DNA of 64,000 nucleotides. It comes from TMP-86 sp046347195. Lineage in GTDB: Bacteria > Pseudomonadota > Gammaproteobacteria > Steroidobacterales > Steroidobacteraceae. The translations under genes were made by a program, and so were the position numbers. This document shows positions 49,335-58,292 of this stretch, in pieces. The stretch lies in the NCBI GenBank assembly GCA_046347195.1, contig JAXMGQ010000002.1, positions 124,001 through 188,000 on the forward strand. Reading direction: 5' to 3'. The notes under the pieces are model-generated. The model made no database searches and was not told the DNA's origin. It saw only the letters and a program-made list of their open reading frames with translations. The number at the start of each line of letters is the position of its first letter. The stretch's first letter is position 1.

Positions 49335-49898
49335 ATGAACGCCGCCCCGCCCGCCGTCCGCTACACGCCCGTGGCGCAACTGCTGCACTGGGCCATCGCC
49401 GCGCTCATCGTCGTGCAGTTCGTGCTCGCCAGCCGCGCCGAGGACGCCCCCTCCAAGATGCAGCAGCTCGCCCTGCTCACCCGCCACAAGAGCTTCGGCA
49501 TGACGGTGCTGATGCTGGCCGTGATCCGCCTGGCCTGGCGACTGTTCCACCGGCCGCCGGAGTTGCCGGTCGCGATGAAGGGCTGGGAGCGGCTGGTGGC
49601 GAAGCTCACCCACGGGGCCTTCTACGTGCTGCTGTTCGCGACACCCCTGGCCGGATGGCTGATGTCATCAGCCCGCGGCTTCACGGTGAGCTGGTTCGGG
49701 CTGTTCTCCTGGCCGGACCTCATCCAGCGCAACCAAGGCACCTACGAGGTCCTCAAGGAAACGCACGAGACCTTCGCCAGCATCCTGTTCGTCCTCGCGG
49801 TGCTGCACGTGCTCGCCGCGCTCAAGCACCACTTCTGGGACAAGGACGATGTCCTGCGGCGCATGCTGCCCTTCATCGGGCAACGGAGCGGTTCATGA
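49335..49898 (+). CDS. Cytochrome b561
   Basis: 187-residue four-helix integral membrane protein that moves electrons between quinol and periplasmic or oxygen-linked acceptors. Heme-binding histidines appear at LLHWAIAALIVVQFVLA, HKSFGMTVLMLAVIRLAWRLFH, LTHGAFYVLLFATPLAGWLMS and VLAVLHVLAALKHHF, the usual four positions. It overlaps the following YceI gene by ATGA, a common pairing in proteobacteria. Confidence 0.9.
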   Translation: MNAAPPAVRYTPVAQLLHWAIAALIVVQFVLASRAEDAPSKMQQLALLTRHKSFGMTVLMLAVIRLAWRLFHRPPELPVAMKGWERLVAKLTHGAFYVLLFATPLAGWLMSSARGFTVSWFGLFSWPDLIQRNQGTYEVLKETHETFASILFVLAVLHVLAALKHHFWDKDDVLRRMLPFIGQRSGS

Positions 49899-50494
49899 TC
49901 AGCCTGCGAGTTTCGGTTCTCCTCCTGGCACTGTGCACGGCCTGCGGGGCCGCCACCCCTGCGCCCGCCACACCCGCGCCCGCCGCGGGCTCATCGGCTC
50001 CGATGTGGATCGTGGATCCGGCGCACAGCACGCTGGGCTTCTCCGGCACGCAGGCCGGCGCCAGCTTCAAGGGTGCGTTCCGGCGGTTCTCGGTGAAGCT
50101 CGCGTTCGATCCCGCCAATCCCGCATCGGGCCGCATCGAGGTGGGCATCGATACCACTTCCGTCGACACCCAGGATGCGGAGCGCGACACGACCATCAAG
50201 AGCTCGGACTTCTTCGACATCGCCCATCACCCGCAGGCCGGTTACCTCACCGAGGCCATCACGGCGATGGGCACGGGATTCACAGGCTCCGGGAAGCTGT
50301 CGCTGCGCGGCGTGAGCCGCGCGGTGCCCATCGAATTCACCTTCACGCGCACGGCCGCAGGGGCGATGCTCAATGGCCATGCCACGCTCAAGCGCCTGGA
50401 CTTCGGCGTCGGCCAGGGCGAGTGGCAGAGTACCGAGTGGGTGGGCAATGAGGTGAAGGTGGAGTTCGCCCTCGTCCTGAAGCCAGCGACCTGA
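49895..50494 (+). CDS. YceI-family lipoprotein
   Basis: 199 residues. Lipobox LCTAC follows MISLRVSVLLLA, then a Pro/Ala-rich linker and the YceI barrel: WIVDPAHSTLGFSGTQAGASFKGAFRRFSVKLAFDPANP, VSVDTQDAERDTTIKSSDFFDIAHHPQA-type segment, and LDFGVGQGEWQSTEWVGNEVKVEFALV at the end. YceI proteins bind polyprenoid ligands in the periplasm. Translationally coupled to cytochrome b561 (ATGA), suggesting that the two act together in quinone-linked electron transfer. Confidence 0.9.
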   Translation: MISLRVSVLLLALCTACGAATPAPATPAPAAGSSAPMWIVDPAHSTLGFSGTQAGASFKGAFRRFSVKLAFDPANPASGRIEVGIDTTSVDTQDAERDTTIKSSDFFDIAHHPQAGYLTEAITAMGTGFTGSGKLSLRGVSRAVPIEFTFTRTAAGAMLNGHATLKRLDFGVGQGEWQSTEWVGNEVKVEFALVLKPAT

Positions 50495-50498
50495 GGCG

Positions 50499-52658
50499 AT
50501 GTCCCGGTCGACGCGCCACGTCGACGACGTCGCCGAGTGCGTCGATGCGACCCTCCAGCGCCATGGCGGGCGCATCGTGCTGGCACTGCCCATCGGCGTG
50601 GGCAAGTCCGCCGTCATCGCCAACGAGTTCTACCGCCGGGCGAGTCGCGACGCCGGCATCGACCTGCGGATATTCACGGCGCTGAGCCTGGGCCGTCCGG
50701 CCTGGCACTCCGAGCTCGAGCGGCGCTTCCTCGAGCCCTTGGGTGAGCGGTTGTTCGGCGGGACCCTCGAGCTCGACTATCTCCGCGACCTGCGCGCCGG
50801 CAGGGTGCCTGCGAACGTGCAGGTGACCGAGTTCTTCCTGGAGCCCGGCTCGGCGCTGGGCATCGCGCATTCGCAACGCCATTACATCAGCAGCAACTAC
50901 ACCCACGTGGTGCGCGACCTGCAGCTGGCCGGCGTCAACGTCATCGCGCAGCGGGTGGCGCGACGGGGACCCGAGGGACGGGCGCAGTACAGTCTGGGGT
51001 CCAATCCGGACATCACCGTCGATTTGCTGCGCGCCGTCGAGGAATCACGCCTGACGATGATCGGCGAGGTCAGCCGCCAGATGCCCTACATGTTCGGCGA
51101 TGCCGAGGTCGAGACGGGCTGCTTCGATTACCTGCTGGAGCATCCCCGCTACGACAGCGAGCTGTTCGCACCGCCGAATCCTGCGCTCGCCACCGCGGAC
51201 CACGCCATCGGCGTGCAGGTCGCGGCGCTGGTGCGCGATGGCGGCACGCTGCAGGTCGGCATCGGTGCGCTCGGCGATGCGGTGGTCTACGCGCTGCAGT
51301 TGCGCCACCAGCAGAACGGCGAATTCCGCGACATCCTGCGCGCGCTCGACACGCGCGCGCGCGCCGCCGGTCTCATCGAATCCTGCGGTGGTGACGGCGT
51401 GTTCGAGGAGGGGCTGTATGGCTGCTCCGAGATGCTGGTCGACGGCTTCCTCGACCTGTACCGCAGTGGCGTGCTGAAGCGGCGGGTATACGAGGACCTC
51501 AGGCTCCAGCAGTTGCTCACCGCCCGCCGCATCAACGAGCGCATCGATGCCGCGATGCTCGCGGCACTGGCCGAGTCCGGGTTGCGCGGGGTCTTCGGCG
51601 CATCGGAATTCGCCAGCCTGCAGCGCGCCGGGCTGTTCCGCCGCGAGTGCCAGTGGCAGGACGGCGGCATCCTCTGCGGCGATGGCCGGCGGGTCGCGGC
51701 GCGCCTCGATGACGATGGGTCGCGCCGCGAACTGCTGCAGCACTGCACCGCGCGGGTGCTCAGCGGCGGCGCGCTCGCCCATGGGGGGTTCTTCCTCGGA
51801 CCACGCGGCTTCTATGCGGCACTGCGCGAGTTGCCGGACGCCGAGCGGCGGCAGTTTCCGATGATGGCGATCTCGTACATCAACGAGCTGTACGGCACGC
51901 AGTCCGCGCTGAAGATCGCGCAGCGGCGCGATGCCCGCTTCGTCAATTCGACGATGATGGCCACGCTCCTCGGCGCCACCAACGCAGACGGCCTTGCCGA
52001 TGGGCGCGTGGTCAGCGGCGTGGGCGGCCAGTACAACTTCGTGGCCATGGCGCATGCGCTGCCCGGGGCGCGATTCATCCTCGCCCTGCGCAGCACCCGC
52101 ATCGGCGCCCACGGCCAGCCGGAGTCGAACGTCCTCTGGAACTATGCGCACACCACCATACCCCGGCACCTGCGCGACATCATCATCAGCGAGTACGGCA
52201 TCGCGGATCTGCGCGGACGGACCGATGAGCAGGTGATCAAGGCGATGCTGGGGATCTGCGATTCGCGCTTCCAGGAGGGACTGCGCCGGCAGGCGGTGAA
52301 CGCCGGCAAGCTCGACCCTTCGTATCGCATCCCCGAGGCCCAGCGCGCCAATGAACCGGCGGCGCTCGAGCGGCGTTTCGCCCTGGCCCGCGCGCGCGGG
52401 CTGTTCAGCGAATTCCCCTTCGGTACCGAGCTGTCGCGTGAGGAGATCGCGCTCGCGGCAGCCCTCACCCGCCTGAAGCACGCCACCAGCGGGCGGTGGC
52501 GGGCGATCGCCGCGGCGGCCGCAGCGTGGTTCCGGCGGGACATCCCCGCTTCCTGCGTGCCGGCCCTCGAGCGGATGGAACTCGCCGCGCCGCGGACGCG
52601 CGAGGAGCGGCTGTGGCAGCGGCTGCTGGTACGCGAACTGCTGCGAAAGCCCGCTTGA
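50499..52658 (+). CDS. Acetyl-CoA hydrolase/transferase family protein (extended)
   Basis: A 719-residue class I CoA-transferase-like protein. The core is seen in GTLQVGIGALGDAVVYAL, SEMLVDGFLDLYRSGVLKRRVYED, MMAISYINELYGTQ, DARFVNSTMMATLLGATNADGLADGRVVSGVGGQYNFV and HLRDIIISEYGIADLRGRTDEQVI. Ordinary acetyl-CoA hydrolases are 500-640 residues; here an extra N-terminal region (RIVLALPIGVGKSAVIANEF) and a C-terminal helical tail are added. The acyl donor is unknown. It starts 4 bp after the YceI stop. Confidence 0.82.
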   Translation: MSRSTRHVDDVAECVDATLQRHGGRIVLALPIGVGKSAVIANEFYRRASRDAGIDLRIFTALSLGRPAWHSELERRFLEPLGERLFGGTLELDYLRDLRAGRVPANVQVTEFFLEPGSALGIAHSQRHYISSNYTHVVRDLQLAGVNVIAQRVARRGPEGRAQYSLGSNPDITVDLLRAVEESRLTMIGEVSRQMPYMFGDAEVETGCFDYLLEHPRYDSELFAPPNPALATADHAIGVQVAALVRDGGTLQVGIGALGDAVVYALQLRHQQNGEFRDILRALDTRARAAGLIESCGGDGVFEEGLYGCSEMLVDGFLDLYRSGVLKRRVYEDLRLQQLLTARRINERIDAAMLAALAESGLRGVFGASEFASLQRAGLFRRECQWQDGGILCGDGRRVAARLDDDGSRRELLQHCTARVLSGGALAHGGFFLGPRGFYAALRELPDAERRQFPMMAISYINELYGTQSALKIAQRRDARFVNSTMMATLLGATNADGLADGRVVSGVGGQYNFVAMAHALPGARFILALRSTRIGAHGQPESNVLWNYAHTTIPRHLRDIIISEYGIADLRGRTDEQVIKAMLGICDSRFQEGLRRQAVNAGKLDPSYRIPEAQRANEPAALERRFALARARGLFSEFPFGTELSREEIALAAALTRLKHATSGRWRAIAAAAAAWFRRDIPASCVPALERMELAAPRTREERLWQRLLVRELLRKPA

Positions 52659-52690
52659 GCCGCGGGATTCGCCTTCACCGGCCGATGGTG

Positions 52691-52696
52691 TATGGT
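52691..52696 (+). promoter_or_regulatory. candidate -10 element of folE (leaderless start)
   Basis: TATGGT lies 7 nt before the ATG at 52704 without a Shine-Dalgarno between, in the short gap after the acyl-CoA hydrolase gene. Confidence 0.35.
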
Positions 52697-52703
52697 GCGA
52701 TCC

Positions 52704-53315
52704 ATGCCGAGAAGGCCCATCAATCCGACGGTCAGCAGCGCGCAAGCCGAGGAGGCCGTGCGCGTGCTGCTGCGCTGGGCCGGCGAGGATCCGGCGCGCG
52801 AGGGCCTGCGTGAGACGCCTGCGCGCGTGGTGCGTGCCTACCGTGACTGGTTCTCGGGCTACGAGATCGACCCGGGCGAGTACCTGCGCCGCACCTTCGA
52901 GGAGGTGGAAGGGTATGACGAGATGGTCGTGCTGCGCGACATCTCCTTCGAGTCCTTCTGCGAGCATCACATGGCGCCCATCATCGGGCATGCGCATGTC
53001 GGCTACCTGCCCACCGATCGCGTGGTCGGCATCAGCAAACTCGCCCGCGTGGTGGAAGGGTTCGCACGACGCTTCCAGGTGCAGGAGAAGCTGACGGCGC
53101 AGATCGCCGCCTCCATCCACGATGTGCTCAAGCCCCGTGGCGTCGGCGTGGTCATCGACGCCGTGCACCAGTGCATGACCACGCGCGGCGTCCACAAGCG
53201 CGGCGTGTCGATGGTGACCAGCAAGATGCTCGGCTCGTTCCGCTCGGATGCGAGCACGCGCGCGGAGTTCCTGCGCTTCATCGGCATCGAGGGCCCGGGC
53301 GTTTCCGCCCGATGA
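52704..53315 (+). CDS. folE: GTP cyclohydrolase I
   Basis: First step of tetrahydrofolate synthesis: GTP to dihydroneopterin triphosphate. 203 residues with the zinc ligands Cys and His in FESFCEHHMAPIIGHAHVGYLP and Cys in VIDAVHQCMTTRGVHKRG. VGISKLARVVEGFARRFQVQEKLTAQIA and the final STRAEFLRFI are typical. ATG 52704 is preferred over ATG 52692 because homologues lack the four extra residues and because of the -10 position. A hairpin follows the stop. Confidence 0.95.
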   Translation: MPRRPINPTVSSAQAEEAVRVLLRWAGEDPAREGLRETPARVVRAYRDWFSGYEIDPGEYLRRTFEEVEGYDEMVVLRDISFESFCEHHMAPIIGHAHVGYLPTDRVVGISKLARVVEGFARRFQVQEKLTAQIAASIHDVLKPRGVGVVIDAVHQCMTTRGVHKRGVSMVTSKMLGSFRSDASTRAEFLRFIGIEGPGVSAR

Positions 53316-53319
53316 CCGG

Positions 53320-53339
53320 GGCCGGCGCACGCGCCGGCC
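53320..53339. terminator. Stem-loop between convergent folE and the cyanophycinase fusion gene
   Basis: GGCCGGCG-CACG-CGCCGGCC is a perfect 8-bp stem with a 4-nt loop, sitting between two facing stop codons. There is no T-run, so it may stop or stabilise both transcripts only weakly. Confidence 0.5.
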
Positions 53340-53343
53340 GGCT

Positions 53344-55347
53344 TCAAGGCTCGACGCTGTCCTGCGCGTAGATCGCGGTGCGCAGCGGCTTCGTCGAGCT
53401 GACGGCGCCGCGATACATCCCGAGGCTGTTCATCGAGAAGGCCACCTCGCCATCGTCGGCCATGCCCATCAGCGCGCCATCCCCGCCCATGATCTCGATG
53501 TCCTCGATGGTGTCATCCAGCGCATCCTGGAGCGAGTCCTTCTGCCACTCCATGCGGTCGCGCACCTGGCGTGCCGCCGAGGAGCGGAGGAAGAATTCGC
53601 CCGTGCCGGTGGCGGACACCGCCACCAGGTCGTCCTCGGCGAAGGTGCCGGCGCCGATGACGGGCGAATCACCGACGCGTCCCCAGCGCTTGCCGGTGAG
53701 CCCGCCGGTGGAGGTGCCGGCGGCGAGATGCCCGTTCACGTCCAGCGCCACCGCGCCGACCGTTCCGTACAAGTGAGTGCGGTCCTGGCGCTGCGCGTGC
53801 TTGCGCGGCTTCGTCGCAGCCCTGCCCTCGGGCGACGCGCGCCACTCGAGGTATTGCTTCCAGCGCTCCGGGGTCCGGTACCAGACCGGCTGCACCTGCG
53901 GCAGACCCTGCTCGCGGGAGAACTCATCCGCGCCCTCGCCCGCCAGCATCACGTGCGGTGAACGTTCCATCACCGCACGGGCGAGGCTGATGGGATTGCG
54001 GGTACGGGTGATGCCGGCCACCGCACCGGCGTTCAGGGTGCGCCCATCCATGATCGAGGAATCGAGTTCATTGCGGCCCGCCGCCGAGAACACCGCGCCG
54101 CGGCCGGCATTGAACTGCGGATCATCCTCGAGCACCTTGACCGCAGCCTCGACGGCATCCACGGCGCCGCCGCCCTCGCGCAGCACCTTGCTGCCGGCCT
54201 CCAGCGCCGCCGAGATGCCGGCGCGCAGCGATGCCTCCTTCGCCGGCGTCAGATCGCCCTTGTCGATCACCCCCGCCCCGCCGTGCACCGCGAGCGACCA
54301 GCGCGGCACTCGCTCCAGCCGCGCCGAGGGCGTGCGCTCGTTGCCGAGCAGCCGGCCATCCTTTACCACCACGGTGAAGGCGAAGGCCGGGTTGTCGACC
54401 ACGAACTGCTTGAGATCGATGCGGCTGTCGGGCCCCGCCGCCACCAGCGGCACGCCCTCGAAATGCAGCGGCTTGTCCGGTGAATAATCCGTCGGTCCAT
54501 GCAACGGACGCAGCAGCCAGGCGAACCCCTGATGCAGCGTGAACACCCGGCCGATGCCGTTGCCGTCGATGCACAGTGAGGTGTCCTCGTCCACGCCGAT
54601 GCCGGTGATGCGGGTGTCCTTCTCCTCGACCATGAGCCGGGCGATGAAGGTGATCAGCCTGCCGAAGCGGTCACGCTTCGCAAAATGCGTGTCGGTGATG
54701 ACGTGGTCGAGGAACGGCAGGTGCAGGAAGTCACGCACCAGCGTCACATCCGCGCCCCCCGGCGCTGCCATGGCGTTGCGGGAGACCAGGCTCACGCCGC
54801 TCATGGAACCGTAGACGTATTCACCGAGGATGGCGAGGCCTGCGCTGGTTCCGCCGATGGGCTTGCCCGCCTTCACGTGTTCGTTGAGCAGGTCGGCGAG
54901 CGGCATGCCCTTCCACCAGCGCACGTAACGCGACTGGTCTCCGCCGCCGAAGAAGATGGCATCCGCATGGCGCACGATGTCGAGCACGGCGGGATCCTGT
55001 GCAGCGTCGCGTCCGTGGAACACCAGCGTCTGCGCGGAGGCGAACCCGCCGACATCGAGGTACAGCTCACGCTGCAGTTCGTCATCGCCCGAAGCGCGCA
55101 GGATGACCAGGTGTCCGTGCCCGGCGCGTTCGGCGAACCAGGTCCAGGAAGAGTGCAGCCACTCACCGCCGCCGTTGAGCATGAAACCGGGCTGGACGGG
55201 CGCCGGGCGCGGCGCTGCAGTATCGCCGATGGCGTAGTAGTCATAGCCGCTGCGATGCTCGGCGATGCGCGCGGGTGGAGCGGCGCGCGCGGAGCTGGCC
55301 GTCAGCACGGAAATCATGACCACGGTGAGCACTACATGAAAATGCAT
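53344..55347 (-). CDS. Secreted cyanophycinase-isoaspartyl peptidase fusion
   Basis: 667 residues, signal peptide MHFHVVLTVVMISVLTASSARA. Residues about 30-340 are a peptidase S51 domain: IFFGGGDQSRY (134-141), nucleophile Ser168 in GGTSAGLAIL and VITDTHFAKRDRFGRL (216-231), as in cyanophycinases (CphB/CphE) that release beta-Asp-Arg. Residues 349-665 are a complete plant-type asparaginase/isoaspartyl peptidase: SLAVHGGAGVIDKG, FNAGRGAVFSAAGRNELDSS, nucleophile Thr529 in LYGTVGAV and TSTGGLTGKRWGRVGDSPVIGAG. A single exported protein could hydrolyse cyanophycin to aspartate and arginine. Autocleavage at Gly528/Thr529 would split it. It is divergent from the TonB receptor. Confidence 0.9.
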   Translation of the reverse strand: MHFHVVLTVVMISVLTASSARAAPPARIAEHRSGYDYYAIGDTAAPRPAPVQPGFMLNGGGEWLHSSWTWFAERAGHGHLVILRASGDDELQRELYLDVGGFASAQTLVFHGRDAAQDPAVLDIVRHADAIFFGGGDQSRYVRWWKGMPLADLLNEHVKAGKPIGGTSAGLAILGEYVYGSMSGVSLVSRNAMAAPGGADVTLVRDFLHLPFLDHVITDTHFAKRDRFGRLITFIARLMVEEKDTRITGIGVDEDTSLCIDGNGIGRVFTLHQGFAWLLRPLHGPTDYSPDKPLHFEGVPLVAAGPDSRIDLKQFVVDNPAFAFTVVVKDGRLLGNERTPSARLERVPRWSLAVHGGAGVIDKGDLTPAKEASLRAGISAALEAGSKVLREGGGAVDAVEAAVKVLEDDPQFNAGRGAVFSAAGRNELDSSIMDGRTLNAGAVAGITRTRNPISLARAVMERSPHVMLAGEGADEFSREQGLPQVQPVWYRTPERWKQYLEWRASPEGRAATKPRKHAQRQDRTHLYGTVGAVALDVNGHLAAGTSTGGLTGKRWGRVGDSPVIGAGTFAEDDLVAVSATGTGEFFLRSSAARQVRDRMEWQKDSLQDALDDTIEDIEIMGGDGALMGMADDGEVAFSMNSLGMYRGAVSSTKPLRTAIYAQDSVEP

Positions 55348-55390
55348 GGAAGCGCGCCTTCAGCTATGTCGTATTGGCGTGGAATTCTGC

Positions 55391-55403
55391 ACGTCATTGA
55401 CGT
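55391..55403. promoter_or_regulatory. Palindrome ACGTC-ATT-GACGT in the fusion/TonB-receptor divergent gap
   Basis: A perfect 5-3-5 inverted repeat near the middle of the 110-bp gap, overlapping a TTGACG that could serve as a -35 toward the receptor gene. A shared operator for both genes is a reasonable reading but rests on symmetry and location only. Confidence 0.4.
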
Positions 55404-55457
55404 AGAGTGCATCCCATAAAACGGGACTTCGAAGGTCCCTGCAACCGGGATGTCCAC

Positions 55458-58286
55458 ATGATCACCACTCGCTCTGGTTCGGTTGCGCTCGCTTTCGCGG
55501 CGCTGTCTCCTTTCGTTTTCACTGCCGCCTCCGGGCAGGACGCCGCGGGACCGCCCGCGACGAAGACCTCTGCCGAATCCATCGAGGAGATCGTGGTCAT
55601 CGGCTCGCGCATCCGCCGGGTGAACGTCGAGGGCCCTGCGCCGGTCACGCGCATCGATGCGGAAGACATCAAGTCCAATGGCTTCGTCAGCGTACCCGAT
55701 GTGCTGCGGTCCATCACGGAAAATGCCGGTGAGACCCAAAGCCAGCAGTCCTTCAGCGGCGCATCGTTCACTCCGGGCGCACAGCAGGTGGATCTGCGCG
55801 GCCTGGGACCGAACCACACCCTCGTACTGGTCAACGGCCGGCGCATCGCCGACTTTCCATTGCCGTTCAAGGGCCGCAGCAATTTCACTGATATCTCCAA
55901 CATTCCACTCGGAATGGTCGACAGCATAGAAGTCCTCAGCGGCAGCGCTTCAGCGATTTACGGCTCCGATGCCATTGCAGGCGTGGTCAACTTCAACCTC
56001 AAGAAGAAGACCGATGGCATCCAGTTCGACTACCGCTACGGCACCACCGAGGCGGGTGGTGGACGTTCGCACCGGCTGACATTGGTGGATGGTTGGTCCA
56101 ACGGCAATTTCGATTCGGTGGTTGGCGTCGAGTTCCAGGACAAGCAGCCCATCTGGGCCTATCAACGCAGTATCCAGGACTCGACCGCCGACAATCCGAC
56201 GACCGACGGCCCCATTGCCCGGCGCGACTTCCTGCGATACGACCCCATCGAAGACGCATACGTCGACCCGGGCGCCGCTGCGTGTGCGCCGCTGGCCCGT
56301 CTGAATGGCGGCTCGATCTACTATGCATCGAGGCCAAACTGGGGGCCGTACGATCCCGCTACCGACGGCTACCTCGATGGCCACTATTGCGGCAGCAACA
56401 CCTCGATTGGATACGGCACGATCGAGAACAAGCGCCGATCCGTCAGCGTCTATGCGTCGTTCAACTATCGCCTCGGCGACAACGCGACGGCATTCGCGGA
56501 TTTCCAGCTGGGTCACTCCAAGGTAAGCATGTTCAGCGATGTGACCGACTGGCAGTTCGCCGATGCAAACGGAAGCGAAGACGGCAACTTCTACAACCAG
56601 TTCAGCGGAGCGCTGGACAACTGGTACCGGCATTTCACCCCCGAGGAAATGGGAGGTCTCAATGCCGGCATGATCAAGAACACCCAACGGACGTTCAGCA
56701 TCACGCCGGGCATCAAAGGGTCGTTCGGCTCCAGCGATTGGCAATACGAAGCCTCCTTCAACCATAGTCAGTTCAATTCGGAGGTGAGTTGGCCGGAGAT
56801 CGTCGCAGCCAAGGCCAATGCGCTGTTTTTCGGACCGCAGCTGGGAGTGGATCCTGATTCGGGATATCCCATCTTCAACGCCGATCCGACTCGTCTGTAC
56901 ACGGCGTTGACCCGCGCTGAGTATGACTCGATCGCTCAACGCACGGTATACCACCCGCGCTCCCGTACCGATGGCCTGTCGTTCACCGTCAACACGCCAC
57001 GGCTGTTCGACCTGCCTGCCGGCCCCCTGGGATTTGCTGCGGTCGCCGAGTACGGCGAGCAGAGCTATCGCTTGAATACGGATCCACTGGCGCTGACGGA
57101 CTATTACTACGGTCTTCGGGATTCCGACGGTACCGGCAGCCGCACGCATTGGGCCGGCGGCTACGAATTCAGCATTCCAGTGATCCAGAGCGTGAAGATG
57201 AGTCACGCCGGTCGGTACGATGCCTATCGTTTCGCCGGCAACAGTGCCAACAAGTTCACCTACAACTTCGGGGTCGAGTGGCGCCCGCTGGAGTCCTTGC
57301 TCGTCCGGGGTTCGTACGGCACGGGATTCCGCGCTCCGGATCTTCACTACGTGTACTCGGGTCCCGGGCACACGCATCCTTCAGCCACAGACTACTATTT
57401 GTGCCGGACTCTCGAACCTGACACCGACATCGGCGACTGCAGTTACGCCGACGAAGGCATCGTCGAATCCCGTCAGGGGAATCGCTCGCTGAAGTCTGAA
57501 ACGGCCAAGTCGCTCACCTACGGCTTCGTGTGGGCGCCGTTCAGCGGATTCGACATCCAGGCCGACTACTTCAACATCCGCATGACCAATCAAGTGCTGG
57601 ACATGAGCATCGACAGCCTGTTGCGGGTGGAGGCAGCTTGCCGGATCGGGACCACCGAATCCGGCTCGACGGTCGATGTCAATTCTCCGACCTGTCAGGA
57701 TGCATTCGCGCGGGTGAGTCGTTACAGCCCCACCAATCCCGCGACGCCGAACGGCCTGATCGGCGTGAGCATCGTGCCCGTCAATATCGCGAAGGAAAAG
57801 ACGTCCGGATACGACCTTTCCATGCACTACCGACTGCCCACACCGGCGGGCACTTTCAAGTTCGCGGCAAGCTACACCTACGTGAAGGACCACACACGAC
57901 AGCAATATCCGGGCGATCCGACGGTCAACATGTTCCAGGTCGACAGCAATTTCGACATCCCGCGCAGCAAGGCCAGCGCCAGTCTCGGCTGGCAGTTGCA
58001 GAACTGGACCGCCACCATCCATGGCCAACGCCTGGACAAGCTTCCCAACTATGACGAAGATGCGTTCATCCCGGCCACTTACCTGTTCAATGCATCATTG
58101 CAGTGGAGCATGAGCAGCCATGCGCGGCTGGCGCTGCTGGTGGACAACTTGTTCGACAAGAATCCACCGAAGGATCCAACCTACGCGTCCTATCCGTATT
58201 ACGACATTTCCTGGTTCGACTCGGTGGGCCGCAGCTACTACCTGCAGTTCACCTACAAGCTGGGCGGCAAGCCGCTCAACCAGTGA
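55458..58286 (+). CDS. TonB-dependent outer-membrane receptor
   Basis: 942 residues: signal peptide MITTRSGSVALAFAALSPFVFTAASG, TonB-box-like SIEEIVVIGSRIRR (near 40), plug domain (VTRIDAEDIKSNGFVSVPDVLRSITENAGE; QVDLRGLGPNHTLVLVNGRRIADF; VDSIEVLSGSASAIYGSDAIAGVVNFNLKKK), then a 22-strand barrel with FRAPDLHYVYSG and a C-terminal SYYLQFTYKLGGKPLNQ. The subtype is the one common in gammaproteobacteria importing peptides or glycans. No siderophore motif is visible. Position opposite the cyanophycinase fusion suggests the substrate is an Asp/Arg polymer fragment. Confidence 0.9.
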   Translation: MITTRSGSVALAFAALSPFVFTAASGQDAAGPPATKTSAESIEEIVVIGSRIRRVNVEGPAPVTRIDAEDIKSNGFVSVPDVLRSITENAGETQSQQSFSGASFTPGAQQVDLRGLGPNHTLVLVNGRRIADFPLPFKGRSNFTDISNIPLGMVDSIEVLSGSASAIYGSDAIAGVVNFNLKKKTDGIQFDYRYGTTEAGGGRSHRLTLVDGWSNGNFDSVVGVEFQDKQPIWAYQRSIQDSTADNPTTDGPIARRDFLRYDPIEDAYVDPGAAACAPLARLNGGSIYYASRPNWGPYDPATDGYLDGHYCGSNTSIGYGTIENKRRSVSVYASFNYRLGDNATAFADFQLGHSKVSMFSDVTDWQFADANGSEDGNFYNQFSGALDNWYRHFTPEEMGGLNAGMIKNTQRTFSITPGIKGSFGSSDWQYEASFNHSQFNSEVSWPEIVAAKANALFFGPQLGVDPDSGYPIFNADPTRLYTALTRAEYDSIAQRTVYHPRSRTDGLSFTVNTPRLFDLPAGPLGFAAVAEYGEQSYRLNTDPLALTDYYYGLRDSDGTGSRTHWAGGYEFSIPVIQSVKMSHAGRYDAYRFAGNSANKFTYNFGVEWRPLESLLVRGSYGTGFRAPDLHYVYSGPGHTHPSATDYYLCRTLEPDTDIGDCSYADEGIVESRQGNRSLKSETAKSLTYGFVWAPFSGFDIQADYFNIRMTNQVLDMSIDSLLRVEAACRIGTTESGSTVDVNSPTCQDAFARVSRYSPTNPATPNGLIGVSIVPVNIAKEKTSGYDLSMHYRLPTPAGTFKFAASYTYVKDHTRQQYPGDPTVNMFQVDSNFDIPRSKASASLGWQLQNWTATIHGQRLDKLPNYDEDAFIPATYLFNASLQWSMSSHARLALLVDNLFDKNPPKDPTYASYPYYDISWFDSVGRSYYLQFTYKLGGKPLNQ

Positions 58287-58292
58287 TGCGGT

